Assembly: GCA_016808115.1 (NCBI GenBank)
Contig: JAEQBH010004673.1
Location: forward strand, 62,001 to 126,000
Source of the DNA: Tetrastigma voinierianum
Taxonomy: Eukaryota; Streptophyta; Magnoliopsida; Vitales; Vitaceae
Length of the DNA stretch: 64,000 nucleotides
Direction: 5' to 3'
Position 1 is the stretch's first letter; the number at the start of each line of letters is the position of its first letter. Positions 23,640-35,880 of this stretch are shown piece by piece. The notes below the pieces were generated by a model. The model did not search any database and was not told the origin of the DNA. It saw only the letters and a list, made by a program, of their open reading frames with translations. Made by a program: the position numbers and the translations under genes.

Positions 23640-25000
23640 TAATTGCAAACAACTAAACTATGCACCTTCATCCCAAAATGGCGGAGGCGGTTCGTGATCG
23701 TGTCCTCGCTCCCATCGCAGGAACCTCCACTCCATAGTGTTCCATAGTACTTCATTATTCTACTAAGCTCAAGGTCGCAAGACCTGACACGGCGGACAAC
23801 AATGCCAGACTGTCCCTCTCGGCGTCCACTGCGGTCAATCCTCAACTGGCCCTCAATCCACCATGAGTCGATCAGCGCATTTCTCCGAGCATGGAGACGT
23901 GAAACACCGCGGACACCGACATGTCGTGGAACGCCAGTCGCAGACGCTGACCGCCTACCCTCTCGAAAGTATCTCGAAGGTCCGCGCACACGCGATAACT
24001 CATTCGGGCCGAACCTCGACCACTCTTCAGTATAACTCTTCAAGAAGACATGATCCCCAACCTCAAACTCTGGCGCGGTCGACGCCGTGACATCCGTGAT
24101 AGCTCTTCCGTCGGCCTGGCAAAGGAAGACGCTGTCAGACAAGCTCACCTCTCGTAGAGGTGTCTCTGATCAAATCGTGACCGTTGATGGAGCTCTCTCC
24201 CACCCTGGTCCAACATAACTAAGGATCTACATGGCCTCCCACAAGGCCTCATACTGCCATCTCAGATGCTTGCCCGGCAACTCGCTTGTTGCAGGCGACC
24301 CACTAAGGGCAAATACCCTCCCAAATTATCCTTACGATCCAGACGATGCTCGTAGCATGTCCTCTAATACCTCAGATAGTCCTTCTCGTGACCGACCATC
24401 CGCCCAGGGTGAACGTCAGACCATAGTCACCAGCTCCACAGCCTTGAAACCTTCCAAAGTGCGCCAGAAACTCCTGGTCCCTATCCCACACTATGACACC
24501 GGGTACCCATGTACGACCATTCGAATGCATAACCCAGAATCTCTCTAAGGCGGCGTCATCCGCACGGGCTAGAAAAATGGGCCAGGACTATCTCGAATGT
24601 ATAGCAGGCGAATCTCTCTAAGGCGAAGGTCATCCATACGGCTAGAAAATGCCCGTTCGTGAGCGGTCCTATCACCCATACGCGTCGTAATACATTGCGT
24701 CCGTGGCCGTGGGTCTAAAGTCCATCGTAGCGTCTCCGCGCCACTTTCGGCCACCTCCAATGGGCGGTAACCTGTTATTGTTTGATCTGCCTTCTGTCCT
24801 GACTCAATGAACAAATCACATCTATATCGCCATCGCGCGACAAAGATCACGGTACATCTTCCGTGCCACACAGGTACCTGACAAATCGAAAGCGGTGCTC
24901 TCTGAGAATCTCCTCTCTCCGTCCGATCAAGCTGGGAACCACTACTTTCGTCCCTATATCGAAGACTACCCGTCTGCGTGACGGTCGGCCCTCGTCTCCC
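23640..25000 (-). pseudogene. Gypsy G2 integrase with chromodomain-like tail (degenerate)
   Basis: On the minus strand EFEVGDHVFLK (about 24,070-24,040) followed by WSRFGPNELS is the GPY-like C-terminal region of gypsy integrases. FHVSMLR-like remnants follow near 23,880. A stretch near 23,745-23,700 reads, across frames, as H-Y-G-V-E then W-E-R-E, resembling the chromodomain end of plant chromoviruses. In the core, PLEVAE lies near 24,760, DRTAHERAF near 24,660 and EVLEDMLRA (across frames) near 24,355. Indels disrupt the catalytic D,D-35-E region beyond confident reading. Confidence 0.82.
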
Positions 25001-25089
25001 ATACATTTTCGGTCCGCGATAGACACTATCTACTGCGTCACGCCATGCCGGGACTCAATCCTGCAACAACGAGCGGTGTAGCCTCGCGT

Positions 25090-25620
25090 ACTTAAGGTAC
25101 CTGATGCGCTTTCGTTGTCTTGTATTGTCACGATCTGGCATCCGCCACTCAGGAATGCTATACTAGCCAACGCTCCTCGTGACTGGTAGTGCGCCGACAC
25201 CACATTTGCCTTACCGGGATGGTAATGCAAAGTGAAATCCTATAATCCTCTAGGAACTCCATCAAATGCAGACCTGTATTTGAGATCAGTTTAGTGATAT
25301 ACTTGGTGTTTTATGGTGCAGGTGCCTCGAACTCTCGCCATATAAGTAGTGGCGCCAAATCTTCAAAAGCGAAGACTGACCGCCAACTCCATATACGTGT
25401 GTGGGGTAATTCTGCTCATGATTCTTCAAGCGCGAGAACCATAAGCTACTACCCTCCGGTTTGCATCAAAAACACATCTGATAGGCCCTCGAGGCATCCT
25501 GATACTTGTGTACCCCTGTCCCTATGCGGAACTATCAAGATGGGAGCTAAAGTAAAGTCTCCTCTTCAACTCTGGAATGCCTCCTGCGCCGGTCATCCCA
25601 ATCAAACTTGACCTCCTTAG
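25090..25620 (-). pseudogene. Gypsy G2 RNase H (degenerate)
   Basis: Minus strand: a segment near 25,430-25,330 corresponds to the tyrosine- and histidine-rich P-T-H-D-L-E-L region through W-R-H-Y-L. At 25,230 the reading HYHPGKANVV matches the Y-H-P-G-K-A-N-V-V-A-D-A-L-S-R hinge between RNase H and integrase. It continues with SRGALASIAFLSG. Frameshifts interrupt the domain several times. Confidence 0.8.
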
Positions 25621-26380
25621 GGTCAACTTAGTCATAAGTCTTTGCTATCTGGAAATCTCGATGAATCCTCTGTAATACCCGGCCAATCCCAGAAACTACG
25701 TATCTCGGCCCGACCGAAGCCTCTCAACTCATCAACGCCTCGACCTTCTGGGTCGTGACCTCGATCGCGACGCCACGTATCCACAAAATCTCACCTCATT
25801 AAGCGAACTCGCATTTACTAAACTTGGCGTCTGGTGATGGTCTCTCGACAAACGTAAGCAGTCCTCAAGTGATACTCATGCTCCCACTGCGGCGGGAGTA
25901 GATTAAGATGTCATCCACGAAGACTACGACAAGGCCCAGTCTAAATAGGGTTGGGAATATCTATGCATGAGATCCATGAATCTTCTTGAGCGCATTAAGT
26001 CGATCAAAGGGCATCGCAGCTCAAAGTGCCCATAGCGTCCCTCTTGTTGTTTGGGAATATCTTGCATCCTAACCTCGGTGATGGTAACCGGTCGCGAAAG
26101 TCTATCTTGGAGTAGACTCGCGCTCCTCTCAGCGATCAAATAAATGCGTCAATCCTCGGTAATGGGTGCGATTCTTGATCGTAACACATTATTTATCTGT
26201 AGTCAATGCACGGTCGAAGGTCTTGTCCTTCTTCTTCTTCTTTGCAAAAACCACCGGAGCGCCTCATGGTGAAGTGCTCGGTTTAATGAACCTTTGTCCA
26301 AAGAGCCCTCAGAATCGGATCAGTTCCCGCGAACTCAACTCCGTGCTATCCTATGCGTCATAGAGATGGAAGTATACCAG
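25620..26380 (-). pseudogene. Gypsy G2 reverse transcriptase (degenerate)
   Basis: The clearest motif is VVFVDDILIYS on the minus strand at about 25,930-25,893, with both catalytic aspartates intact. SGSMSIT follows, equivalent to the E-H-x-x-H-L segment, then KFSKCEFA near 25,815. Upstream, VFAKKKKKDKT (about 26,250-26,215) is the start of the fingers domain. Stops and indels separate these pieces. Compared with G1, the catalytic box is better preserved. Confidence 0.9.
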
Positions 26381-26629
26381 TTAAAATTCGCATGCCGGCG
26401 CCTACTACCCTCGTGAGGTACCTGTAGCTCGATCTGAAAAACATCCACGTGACCCGCACACTCACCAGGATCCGGTCCGCCTCTCCGGCCCTGTGGTGGC
26501 CGTTTGGCACACCCCAACCGTCTCCTCGACACTCCAGATCAGAGCACGCTCCTGGTAAAACATCAGGTTTCATTCCCAACACCACACCAGTACCATCCCA
26601 GGTGGTGTGCTGAACCTCCCTACGCAATC

Positions 26630-26895
26630 AAGAATTCAATTCGAGCCGCACTAATCCATCCCCGTGATGACATCGAACTCGACATGAGGTCCTGGCGATC
26701 CTGCCGGGTCCACCGCGTGAGGCAGAGTCCTCGAGATTCTGAACTCGCAACCTCAGCATTTAATCCCGGCTTCGCTTCGCATCCCTTGGGTGAGAACTCC
26801 ACGGAGACGCCCTCCTAAGGTCTCGACTTAAGCTCAACCCCAATCACAACATGCGAAGATGAATGCTACGCCTAGAATCAAACAACACTTCACTT
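26630..26895 (-). pseudogene. Gypsy G2 aspartic protease (degenerate)
   Basis: Minus strand: VLFDS at about 26,870-26,855 is the active-site region, and FDVITGMD at about 26,675-26,650 matches the F-D-V-I-L-G-M-D-W end of gypsy proteases. Between them are indels. It lies between gag and reverse transcriptase as expected. Bases 26,380-26,630 are the poorly conserved linker. Confidence 0.75.
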
Positions 26896-27039
26896 CTATG
26901 GGCAGATAGCAAAACGCAGACTTCAGATAACCGTCATCTGCGATCGGCTCATGGCAGGACGTGGCGAGACACGCCCTGGATTCCCGGACGTTCCGGCCTC
27001 AGGCCTCGGCCTCCGGTCACTCCATGCTCAAAGCCTCCC

Positions 27040-28010
27040 TGCCTACTCAGAAATACAGGAAGCCCAATTCTAAATCAGACCGGCCCTCGTGGTTCCGTGA
27101 CGGCCGTGAGGTCAAATGGACCTCTCGCAGACGATTGGACTGTGATGTCCAAACCCCGGGATCCCCTGCCTCCCGGCGCCTTTTCCTTTCGCCACGTCTC
27201 ATGTGTCCAGTTGCTGAGTTGCTGCAGCACAATCCGTCCTCGCCGACCAAGAATTTATTCATTCCGCCTGGCCCCACCTCGACTCACCCCAGCCCGACCT
27301 GAACCCTCATCCGCCCCTCGCCCTGGAGCAGCCGTGACTCGAGATCCTCGCGAACCAGAGGCCCTCCGCCTTCCCGAATCATGGGAGGAAGACGGATCGG
27401 CTCTTCCTCTCACAACAACATTTGTATCCCGAAAAATTCCTGACATCCCCATCTCTCTCTTACGGTCGGGGCTTCGCCTCAAACCATGGAATCCATACCC
27501 CAGAGGCTGAGTCCAAGATCTCACCCTGAACACACCTCAACATTCTCGGTCCTCTCACTTCAGCCAGATCTAGGGTCATGATCTGATCGCAGAATCTGGC
27601 AACTCAATCTCGCCATGACATAGTCCATCACAACACGCCCCTGCTCAACAGAACTCCCGAGCCTCGTGATGCCCCAGCCGTGGAAAATACTACCATGAAT
27701 GCTCCTAAACTCACTGAGCGTCATAACTCTGTCTCTAGAAGTCCTAACCCATCTCCACCATACCCGCCTCAATTTCTAGTCAGACGTACCTTAACCTCGA
27801 TCCCGGGTTGTATCGGAGGCATTCCCATAGCCCCAGCACATTCTCGACCGCGATAAACCAATGGTCTCACCATCTGGTCCCTCCCGGTGGAATGCGAGGA
27901 TGGCCCAACTGGGAGGTTACTAGACTCCCCGACTGATCTCACACGACTCACTTCATGCTGAGGCGGGTACTCCTCGCCGTCAGAACACCTCCACAAAGCC
28001 TCTACAAAGG
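27040..28010 (-). pseudogene. Gypsy G2 gag (degenerate)
   Basis: Minus strand from about 28,010. MPPIQPGIEV lies near 27,830. The core GKYFPGHHEARL (across frames near 27,690-27,650) is followed by SSVEQGRVVMDYV, homologous to the G1 gag core. An arginine- and serine-rich stretch follows at 27,460-27,260. GLCCSNSATGHMRRGE at about 27,226-27,180 looks like a damaged CCHC zinc knuckle. The start codon is uncertain. Confidence 0.78.
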
Positions 28011-28559
28011 CTTGTCATCAAATGCTCACATCAATAAATTGCTCCATGGTGCTCCATCAGCGCCCTGCACGCCCTCTACTTTTCTCCCCGCCTCTGGCCA
28101 GCCATCCACATAATTCATTAACATAGAAGTTAACTTCAATACGCATTCCCGGCTATAAAACACACCCGAGATACAACACACACAGAATCAGTAAACACAT
28201 CATTCCTGTGATTTCCGCGTAAAGGCGGGCGTAATATTTTTGTATCAAAATATTGAGCCAAATAAAATTTTATTTTCTAAAATTTATCTTCAAAATATTG
28301 TTAGTTTTTCTAAAATTGGTTCAGAACAGTTTAATCGAAGCACACCTCCGCACAACACAAACAAAAACATTCACACAATCAAATTTTTTTTTTTCACTTT
28401 GCCGCCAATGCATTTATGGGTGAATCGTAATATGAATATCTCATATATTAAACCCTCAGCCTTTGGCAAATTTTTAGACTCTTTTTTTTCCTATGAACAG
28501 TGTTCATGAACAAAGGTTCATGCATCAGTTGATCCAAACAAGACTTCAACATGGTAAAA

Positions 28560-29400
28560 TAAACGAATCCAGGGTCGGCACGTTGCGATAATCTAACTCC
28601 ATGTTACGCCGCGATGATCAAGGCCAGCGCCTGTGTCGCGAGCGCCGTTGGCGCGTATTAACGCCAGCAGCCGCGTGATGTGTCATACAGCATACCGCGT
28701 AAAGTCATGGTTTCAAGAAGAGAATGGCGCCGCAGAGGCACTGTGAAGTCATGATAACATGATCTCCTCATTATTCAAATTAATCACTACGGGTGTCAGA
28801 CGCCACTTCATGTCACAGATCGGCAAATAGAATCACACCGCGATGACGATCGGAAACGCGACATCAACGACTCCGCCGCCAGCCGTCGCATGACTGGCGT
28901 CGCATCGACTCACGGCTCGCGACCTCCCCGATGACTAACCTATGTCGCGACATCACATGGTCGGCGCGCACCTCCGATCGATGTCCATGTCGCGACGTCA
29001 ACCATGGGTCGCGATCGCCCAAATTTAGCTGATCGAAACGCGTCGCTAATGACTGTCTTCGTCGATGACCGTTGGCATCACGCCACGCTTCATGGTACCG
29101 CGACGCTCATCGGAGCGTCACGCATCGGGTTCGCAGATAGCCTCTCGCGACGCTGCGACGCCATGTCGCGACTTCACGCACACCGGCGTCGGGCCCTCAC
29201 TTTGATGTCGCGAACATCCTTTCCTAGTCCGCGTCGCGGAGCACACCGGATCGCCGCGACTTCCGCCATCGTCCGGCTCCGTGCCGCGCGCCGCCGTCAG
29301 AGGTCGGGCGCCGCGGTTGGCTTATGTCGCTGTCATTGGCCGGCGCGACGCTACTTTCCGCGCGACCTGTCACGCCTCCTGTCATAATTCTTAAACCGTT
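28560..29400 (-). repeat. CG-rich leader of G2 with TCGCGA-centred repeats
   Basis: Between primer site and gag, a strongly GC-rich tract carries many copies of TGTCGCGA or ATGTCGCGAC, for example near 28,636, 28,944, 28,989, 29,163 and 29,206. It occupies the same place as the repeat-bearing leader of G1, but the repeated word differs. Open frames across it are composition artefacts. Confidence 0.75.
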
Positions 29401-30097
29401 GCGACCGTGGCCGGAAATCAAGCAAGAGGCCATTCCACGCCGTTTACTTTTTTTTTTCAACTCCCATGAGGCCTCACACTCCCAAGATTGGGAATAGTCA
29501 TAGCACTCTCTTATCCACTTTAACATTTTCAGAATTTGATCATAATTTTTCCTTTGAAAACACTAATTTTCCGTGACTCCACAAAACCTGATCTATTCAT
29601 AAGCTTGAAAAACTAGAGTTAATCATCTATAAAATTTTTTTCCCATAATTTTTCACGCTTTATAATCGAAACCCAGAAAAGTCATTCACTCAAACTGAAA
29701 CAATTTTATTAAAATGGCCTGTTTTTCTTTCCATTTTTTTTTTTACATTTATATAACTCCAAAATATTCTAAAATATTAACACATCCATAATCACTGTTT
29801 CATACATGCAACTCTGGCTACATGAAATATCATGTCATGCACACTAAACATATAATATCACTGATATCACACAAAACATCTAAACACAATGCAAATGAGG
29901 TGTCCGGTTTGTCCCATGATTTCCTGTAATCTCCATACCTGTAACTGTCATCGGGAACCACACTTTAGTAGATGTTTTTTTTTTCATGGTCTAAGCCCAA
30001 GCCCCATCTCTAAAGCCCCATATAACTTATATTTCAGATCAAAACCACTGCGGTAATTGGCTACCAACTGAAAGCCCCCAGGTACGCATATGGCCTA
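29400..30097 (-). other. G2 leader, AT-rich part
   Basis: Noncoding stretch between the CG-rich tract and the primer site, matching the AT-rich part of the G1 leader (18,850-19,340) in position. No gene seen. Confidence 0.6.
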
Positions 30098-30110
30098 GCT
30101 CTGATGATCA
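30098..30110 (-). other. Degenerate primer-binding site of G2
   Basis: Minus strand reads GATCATCAGAGC where G1 has TGGTATCAGAGC, followed in both by an AGG...TACCT.GGG sequence. The 3' half is intact and the 5' half is lost. Confidence 0.65.
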
Positions 30111-30112
30111 TC

Positions 30113-32064
30113 GCGACCCATTTCCCTGGTCCGCTGATCACCCCGCCAACTACACGATAAGTGAGTCTTGCTACCTCTAATTTTTCACTAGAATCCAGTG
30201 AGTCTCCCTTCTGAAATGGAGCCTTACCTCCAAAATAAGACTGATATACTCTATCCCAAATAATCCAATATATATAATATATATCCAATGTCACGCAATT
30301 CCTGGGTCTATAAATGCTGTATATACGTTGTACATAATTAATTCAGATCCAACTAGAACCCATAGTTCTTAAGTAGAGTTATAAATTTATTTTCTTATGC
30401 AACATATAATAACAGAATTTTAATACATGGGAAAACCAATGTGTTTACACCCGCTTCAAACTTCTGGCCTTGAGGATTTAGTCGCCCTCGACGCTCCCGC
30501 AGACTGGTAAACAAGGGGGTCCTGACTCACTGCAGAGCTGGGCTCAAGAGAGAACGCCCTGGCAACATCACCTTCAACCCAAGTGCAAGAAACACCCACC
30601 TTTAACAAAGCACCGACAAATGCAACATCCATTTGAATAAACAGATTCAACTCGATCCCGAACTGATCACTCTCTCACACTCCACGGTTTCTAGATGATA
30701 ACTATTAATATTTGATAGTGGATAACCTTCCCGATGGGTGAGTATATCAACTCGGCCAATCAGCGTCTCAACCATGATAGAATCGTTATGGATTCTATCC
30801 ATGAATATCAACTCGGTCATCCTGACGGTCATTTTTAGTTTGGATCACCTCCGAGATCACTAATGTTTTAGACTTCACCCTCCACCCACAATCCATCTTC
30901 AGATCATACTTACACCTGACTCCTGTCATCCCAGATGCTGCAAGAGATGCAGATCATATGCCACACTTCCAATATACCTAATCACGAAATATATGTAACA
31001 CAACATAGAACACAAAATTAAACCCACACAAATATATGGCTTTCATCCATTCAATACCAAAAATTAGTCACTAGTCAATGATATAACAATACAAGCAATT
31101 CATCTCATCACTTAATCGTTGAGGTTTTCTCCAAAATATATTTTTCGGTCACTCTAGAACAAGAAACCTTAAGGCACTGCTCCAACACTCAAATAAATAT
31201 CTGCCTGATATTAAGAATCAGATTCACCGCCACTCCTACCAAATCCATATCTTCAACACATGATCAATACCCAAGAACGACATAAACATATCTGATCAGA
31301 GGTGTTCTCACCTTTGGCCTCCATTTGGTCACAACTTTTTATATAGACTTGATCCCAATGCTGGATCACCAATGAATTTCATTTCCTAGCTCCAATTAAC
31401 TCAAACATTTGAAAAGTACTAAAATGAGTAAACTGTAAGCAGAGCAGAAAATCCCACCTGCTGAGTTCGAAAGAACTCCCGATCCTGAGTCCACTGCACG
31501 CCATGGAACCTTTTTCCTTTCCTACCAAGACCTACCACAAGGCTGATCAGCAAATCTAGAGAGGCGCCTCTCCTTCGAAAATCCTCCAGCATGCCACCGT
31601 GATCCCAAAACCCCTTCCATTGCTGGGCCCTGGGGTTTGGCGGATGAATTATTTCCTGTTCTTCGAGTCACTTTCTATGATTTAAACCAAACTTCTGAAT
31701 TAATCACCATGTCCTTCCTTATTACCCATTTGATATTCTGCATTATCTCTGCCGCCCATTTTCATCATTTATCAATTATACCACTTGGCGGCATATGCGG
31801 AGTGATGCGTTATGGCGGCACTCGCCGCCTAACATCGACGATCGTGAAACTGCACGCTTCAAAACGCGCTTTCTCAATCTCACCTGCCCCAAACATGGAA
31901 ATTTTACGTACAACAGATTTCCACGTGACGCATTCCAACTATGATTCGTTTCTCACATCTGATTCCAGAGAATTAATCACTTGATTTTTAACCTGAATTA
32001 CCATTTTTGCAATCGCACCATTATTATTTGCCATTTTTCCAGAATTTGAATTTCTTATTTTACA
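30113..32064 (-). mobile_element. 5' LTR of G2
   Basis: About 1,950 bases, ending on the + strand with TTTTACA at 32,064 (minus strand TGTAAAATAAGAAATT, a decayed form of TGTAAGACCCGAGAAATT). The part 31,252-32,064 aligns with the truncated 3' LTR. Divergence between the two LTRs is substantial, implying an old insertion or poor base quality. Confidence 0.8.
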
Positions 32065-32139
32065 CAAATAATTTATAAATTCTCATATAGAAGTGATGAT
32101 ATGGTGGATCTACTATATAACCATTATTTATATTATATC

Positions 32140-35100
32140 ATCTTTAGGTTAATAAAACTTTAAGTAAAATAAACATACATTTTTACATTCAACTTTTTCA
32201 AATGGATTTTAAATTTTATCACTAATATATATTTTAAAAATAATAGAGGTAGAATAATTCTAGTGCTGAAAGTTAGATTCTATACATCTAAATAAATATA
32301 TGATCACTGGCAAAAAACAGAATTAATACACTTTTAAAAATAATTATATGGTTTGATTTAAAAGTCAGTGATAAACAAAACTATTCTGATGTTATGACGC
32401 AATTAAAATGGAGTGGCTTATGGTAATAAATTATATTATATTATAATAGTAGAATACAATAATATGTATTATGATATATTGAGTAGTTTATTCATATCAT
32501 AATATACTTCACACATTTTATAATTGATAGATTTTAATTTTTAAACTGTCCATAATTATTGGAGAGAAACATTATAACCCCTTATTTTCTTTTTGATAAC
32601 TAACATTTTTTATATGGAGCTAAAAGAACCCAAATTTTCAATTAATTCTGAAGAAAAATCCAAAATTAACAAAAGTAAGTTTAGAAGTCAACTCAACCTT
32701 GTCCAATCATTCTTTCAAAGATATTAAAATTCAATTTATGAATACGCATGTTATTCACAATTCTTTCAAATAAGCTTATTTATTTATTTGAAAATATGTT
32801 GAACAAGATATATAATCAAGATAATGGAAATAGTATTATAAGAATTAGTCCTACTATGTATGGTCATAAGATCCAGATATAAAATAAAATAAAAATAATA
32901 GTTGTACAATCATCATTATCACTTGTCAAACTTGTCTCATCATATTTAAATATCATTTAGTTTGATGCATAAATGACTCATATCATAGCCATAGGTCATT
33001 GTTCCTCCAAACTGCACGAGTAATTTCCCATCAAACTTCTTTTTGTCTTCCTTAGAGATTTGACTTCACTAAAACTAGTTTGAGTTTCCTCTTGCTCTTG
33101 TTCTTGTCTAAAAACAACATTCTACGCCTTCCAATAAATGTCCTCTGTCTAATTCATTGAAGGGTTTGCAACCTCCAAAAGGTGCCTGTTTTTTTACTTT
33201 TATATCTCTTTTTTGGTCATTCATCCCTCTCTTTCTCATCCTTCTTTTGTTTCCTTATAAATCCATTCCATAAAAGATATGAAAATGATAGGATTCTTCT
33301 TTTTGGAGGCATATTCACCTTTTCTTGTATGTTTAGTTGATAATTTGAAATAATATTGTATGTGAGCCATGTATAATTTCTCCAAGAATCCATTTGAGTT
33401 CTTATCATGCTTTTCATTTATTATTTTATCCTTTAAAAGGTTCAAGCACCTCACCTCAATGGCCTAAAACGATATAGCATGAGCAGATATATAGTATAAA
33501 TAAGAAACTAAGTATAAAAAATAAATACAAAAGATACTTTAATGGCTACTTATATTTTTAATAGAGATTGACCGCTTGAATATAAGTGTTAGACTGCTTG
33601 AATGATAAGTGTTAGAAAGAATAGAAATAGAGAAAGAACAAAATAAAATACCTCCAAAATCAGGATTGTTATCATTGTTTATTTACTTTTTTGTCTATGA
33701 CTTTCTGAATACACAAATAAATTATATTTCCAAAAATTATACTAAAAATTCATAAATCATTAAAAACAAAACCTACTGAAGATAGTGATCAATGCCCCAG
33801 TATTTCACTCCTTCAACACTGCGTTTCTCCACATATCTCTGAATTTAAGCCTTGAATTAAAGTGTAAGATATATATTTCTAATGATTTTAAATTTTGTCA
33901 GTCAATGAGGTATTTTAAAAAATAAATGAGGAACAGAAGGTAATTCTAAAGAAAAGTATATTCCATACATCTAAATAAAAATATATGTAATTGACCAAGC
34001 AGCTGTAAAACATGGCTCAATACATACTTTAAAAATAATAAAGATTTGCATTTAAAAGTCAAATGTAAATAAAAAACTGCTTATGTTATGAGACAAATAA
34101 ATGGAGTGGTGTTATGGTAACAGCTATATTATATTATAATAGTAAATACAACATGTTATGCATATATTATAATGGTTTATCTATTATCATAATATAATTT
34201 AGATTACTTTCATAATTGTTGGATATTCTGACTTTTAAATTCAACCATAATAATTATTGAGAACATTTGTATTAACTCCTTTATTTTCTTTTGATAATTT
34301 GGATGTAAAAGAACCTACTTTTCAATTAAATTCTAAATATAAAAATCTGTAGTTTGGAATGTGTAAAAGAAAGCTAGAAGCTAAACCCAACTCTGAAATC
34401 TGAATCATTCTTTTTTATGATATTATACTCCAATTATATACGCATGTGAAAGTCACCAACATTCTTCTAAATAAGTTTATTTTATTTATTTTAAAAATAT
34501 GTTGAGCAAGATATATGTAACCAAGACAATGTGAAATAGTATTATAAGAATCCAATCTCATTATATGTCGTAAGAGTCTAGTAGATATAAAATGAAATAA
34601 AAATAATAGCTGTACAATATCATTATCATCACTTCTGTCAAATTTTGTCTCATCACTGTATATTTAAAATATCAACATTTTTCTAGTTTGATGATAATGA
34701 CTCTCCTATATCATATTACAGGTCTGTTCCCTCCAAACTCATTAGGATTTCCACCTCAGCACTTTTTTGTCTTTCTCTTGTGAGATTGATTTCCTACTCA
34801 AAACTATTTGAGTTTCCTTGTCAAGTTTTTGGTCTAAAATAATATTCTGGCAGCCTCCCATTGAATGTCCTTCTTGCCTAACTCATTGGAAGGGTTTGCA
34901 ACCTTAAAAAGGCTTCTTCTGTTTTTTTACTTCCTTACAGCTCCCTGTTTTTTAATATTCAATCCTCTCTTTTCTCATCCTTCTTTGTTTCCTATAAATC
35001 CATTCCAGATGGGGAAAATGATAGGATTCTTTTGGAGGCATATTCATCTTTCTTGTATGTTTAGTTGATAATTTTGAAATAATTATTGTATATTTCAGAT

Positions 35101-35560
35101 GTACAATTTCTCCATGAATCCATTTGAGTTTCCTTACTTCAAGTGCTTTTCTTTCATTTATTATTTTATCCTTTTTAAAAGGTCTTTTCTAATCACCTAC
35201 CCTAATGGCCTAAAACGGAGGGCTATATATATATATATATAAGAAATAATTTATGCCATTATGATTTTTTTAATGAGCACACTGTCAATATAAGTAGACC
35301 GCTTGAATATATATACAGAAAAAGTTGAACAGAAAGAATAAATAAAATAAGCTTAAAAATTGTGTATTGTTATATCATATTATTTATTTCATTTTTTTTG
35401 TTCTTATGACTTCATCACGGAAATAAATTATATCAAAATTATACTAAAACTATAACTGTTAAAAACAAACCTACTAAAGGATAACACTGCATCCCCAGTA
35501 TTCACTCCTTTTCCAAATACTGTGTTTCCATATATTCTGAATTTAAGCCTTGAATTAAAG
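32140..35560. repeat. Tandem duplication, two units of about 1.7 kb
   Basis: Unit 1 (about 32,140-33,866) and unit 2 (about 33,867-35,560) match in order. AAATGGAGTGG is at 32,406 and 34,099, GAAGGGTTTGCAACC at 33,159 and 34,889, and TGAATTTAAGCCTTGAATTA at about 33,840 and 35,538. The period is 1,690-1,730 bases. Content is AT-rich with no supported coding sequence. The nature of the unit is unknown; it could be a duplicated LTR or plain intergenic DNA. Confidence 0.85.
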
Positions 35561-35779
35561 AAAAGAGATAGGAGTCAGGATTCACACATGAAACAGAAAC
35601 AAACCTTCCTGATAATTTGGTCATTAAGTCGCTTAATCATGCACTCAAAGTCAGAAACAATAAAAAGAGTAGTGAATATTCAAAAAGCACAGGAGGAAAA
35701 TACTACATGGGATGGTTTTAAACTACATCCAATAAACTTTACTTGGCGGTGCACCTGAATGTGGAGGGAACCTTGATAA

Positions 35780-35880
35780 AGAATATATAAAAGATTCTAA
35801 AGAGACATGTAAAGCTCTGATCTAAACTAAAGGTTACACAAACCAAGGGAATTTTTTAGAGTAAATAAATAAGACAAGGT
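35780..35880 (+). pseudogene. Possible copia reverse transcriptase remnant
   Basis: Plus strand reads DSKETCKALI, a stop, then TKGYTNQGNF. This resembles the D-S-K-G-x-x-x-R-Y-K-A-R-L-V-A-K-G-Y-T-Q segment of copia reverse transcriptases. Only about 30 residues support it, so it is a weak call. Confidence 0.4.

Larger units (their letters stand above)
22734..32064 (-). mobile_element. Ty3/gypsy retrotransposon G2 (chromovirus-type)
   Basis: Read on the minus strand: 5' LTR (32,064-30,113), primer site (30,110-30,098), GC-rich leader, gag, protease, reverse transcriptase, RNase H, integrase with a chromodomain-like tail, polypurine tract and a 3' LTR cut after about 800 bases (23,536-22,734). 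Protease, then reverse transcriptase, RNase H and integrase is the gypsy order. All frames are broken. Its arms mirror G1, producing a large imperfect inverted repeat. Confidence 0.92.

Noticed and set aside
26863..27510. 215-codon plus-strand open frame
   Set aside because: It is antisense to the G2 gag and protease remnants, which are supported by motifs on the minus strand; composition explains the length.
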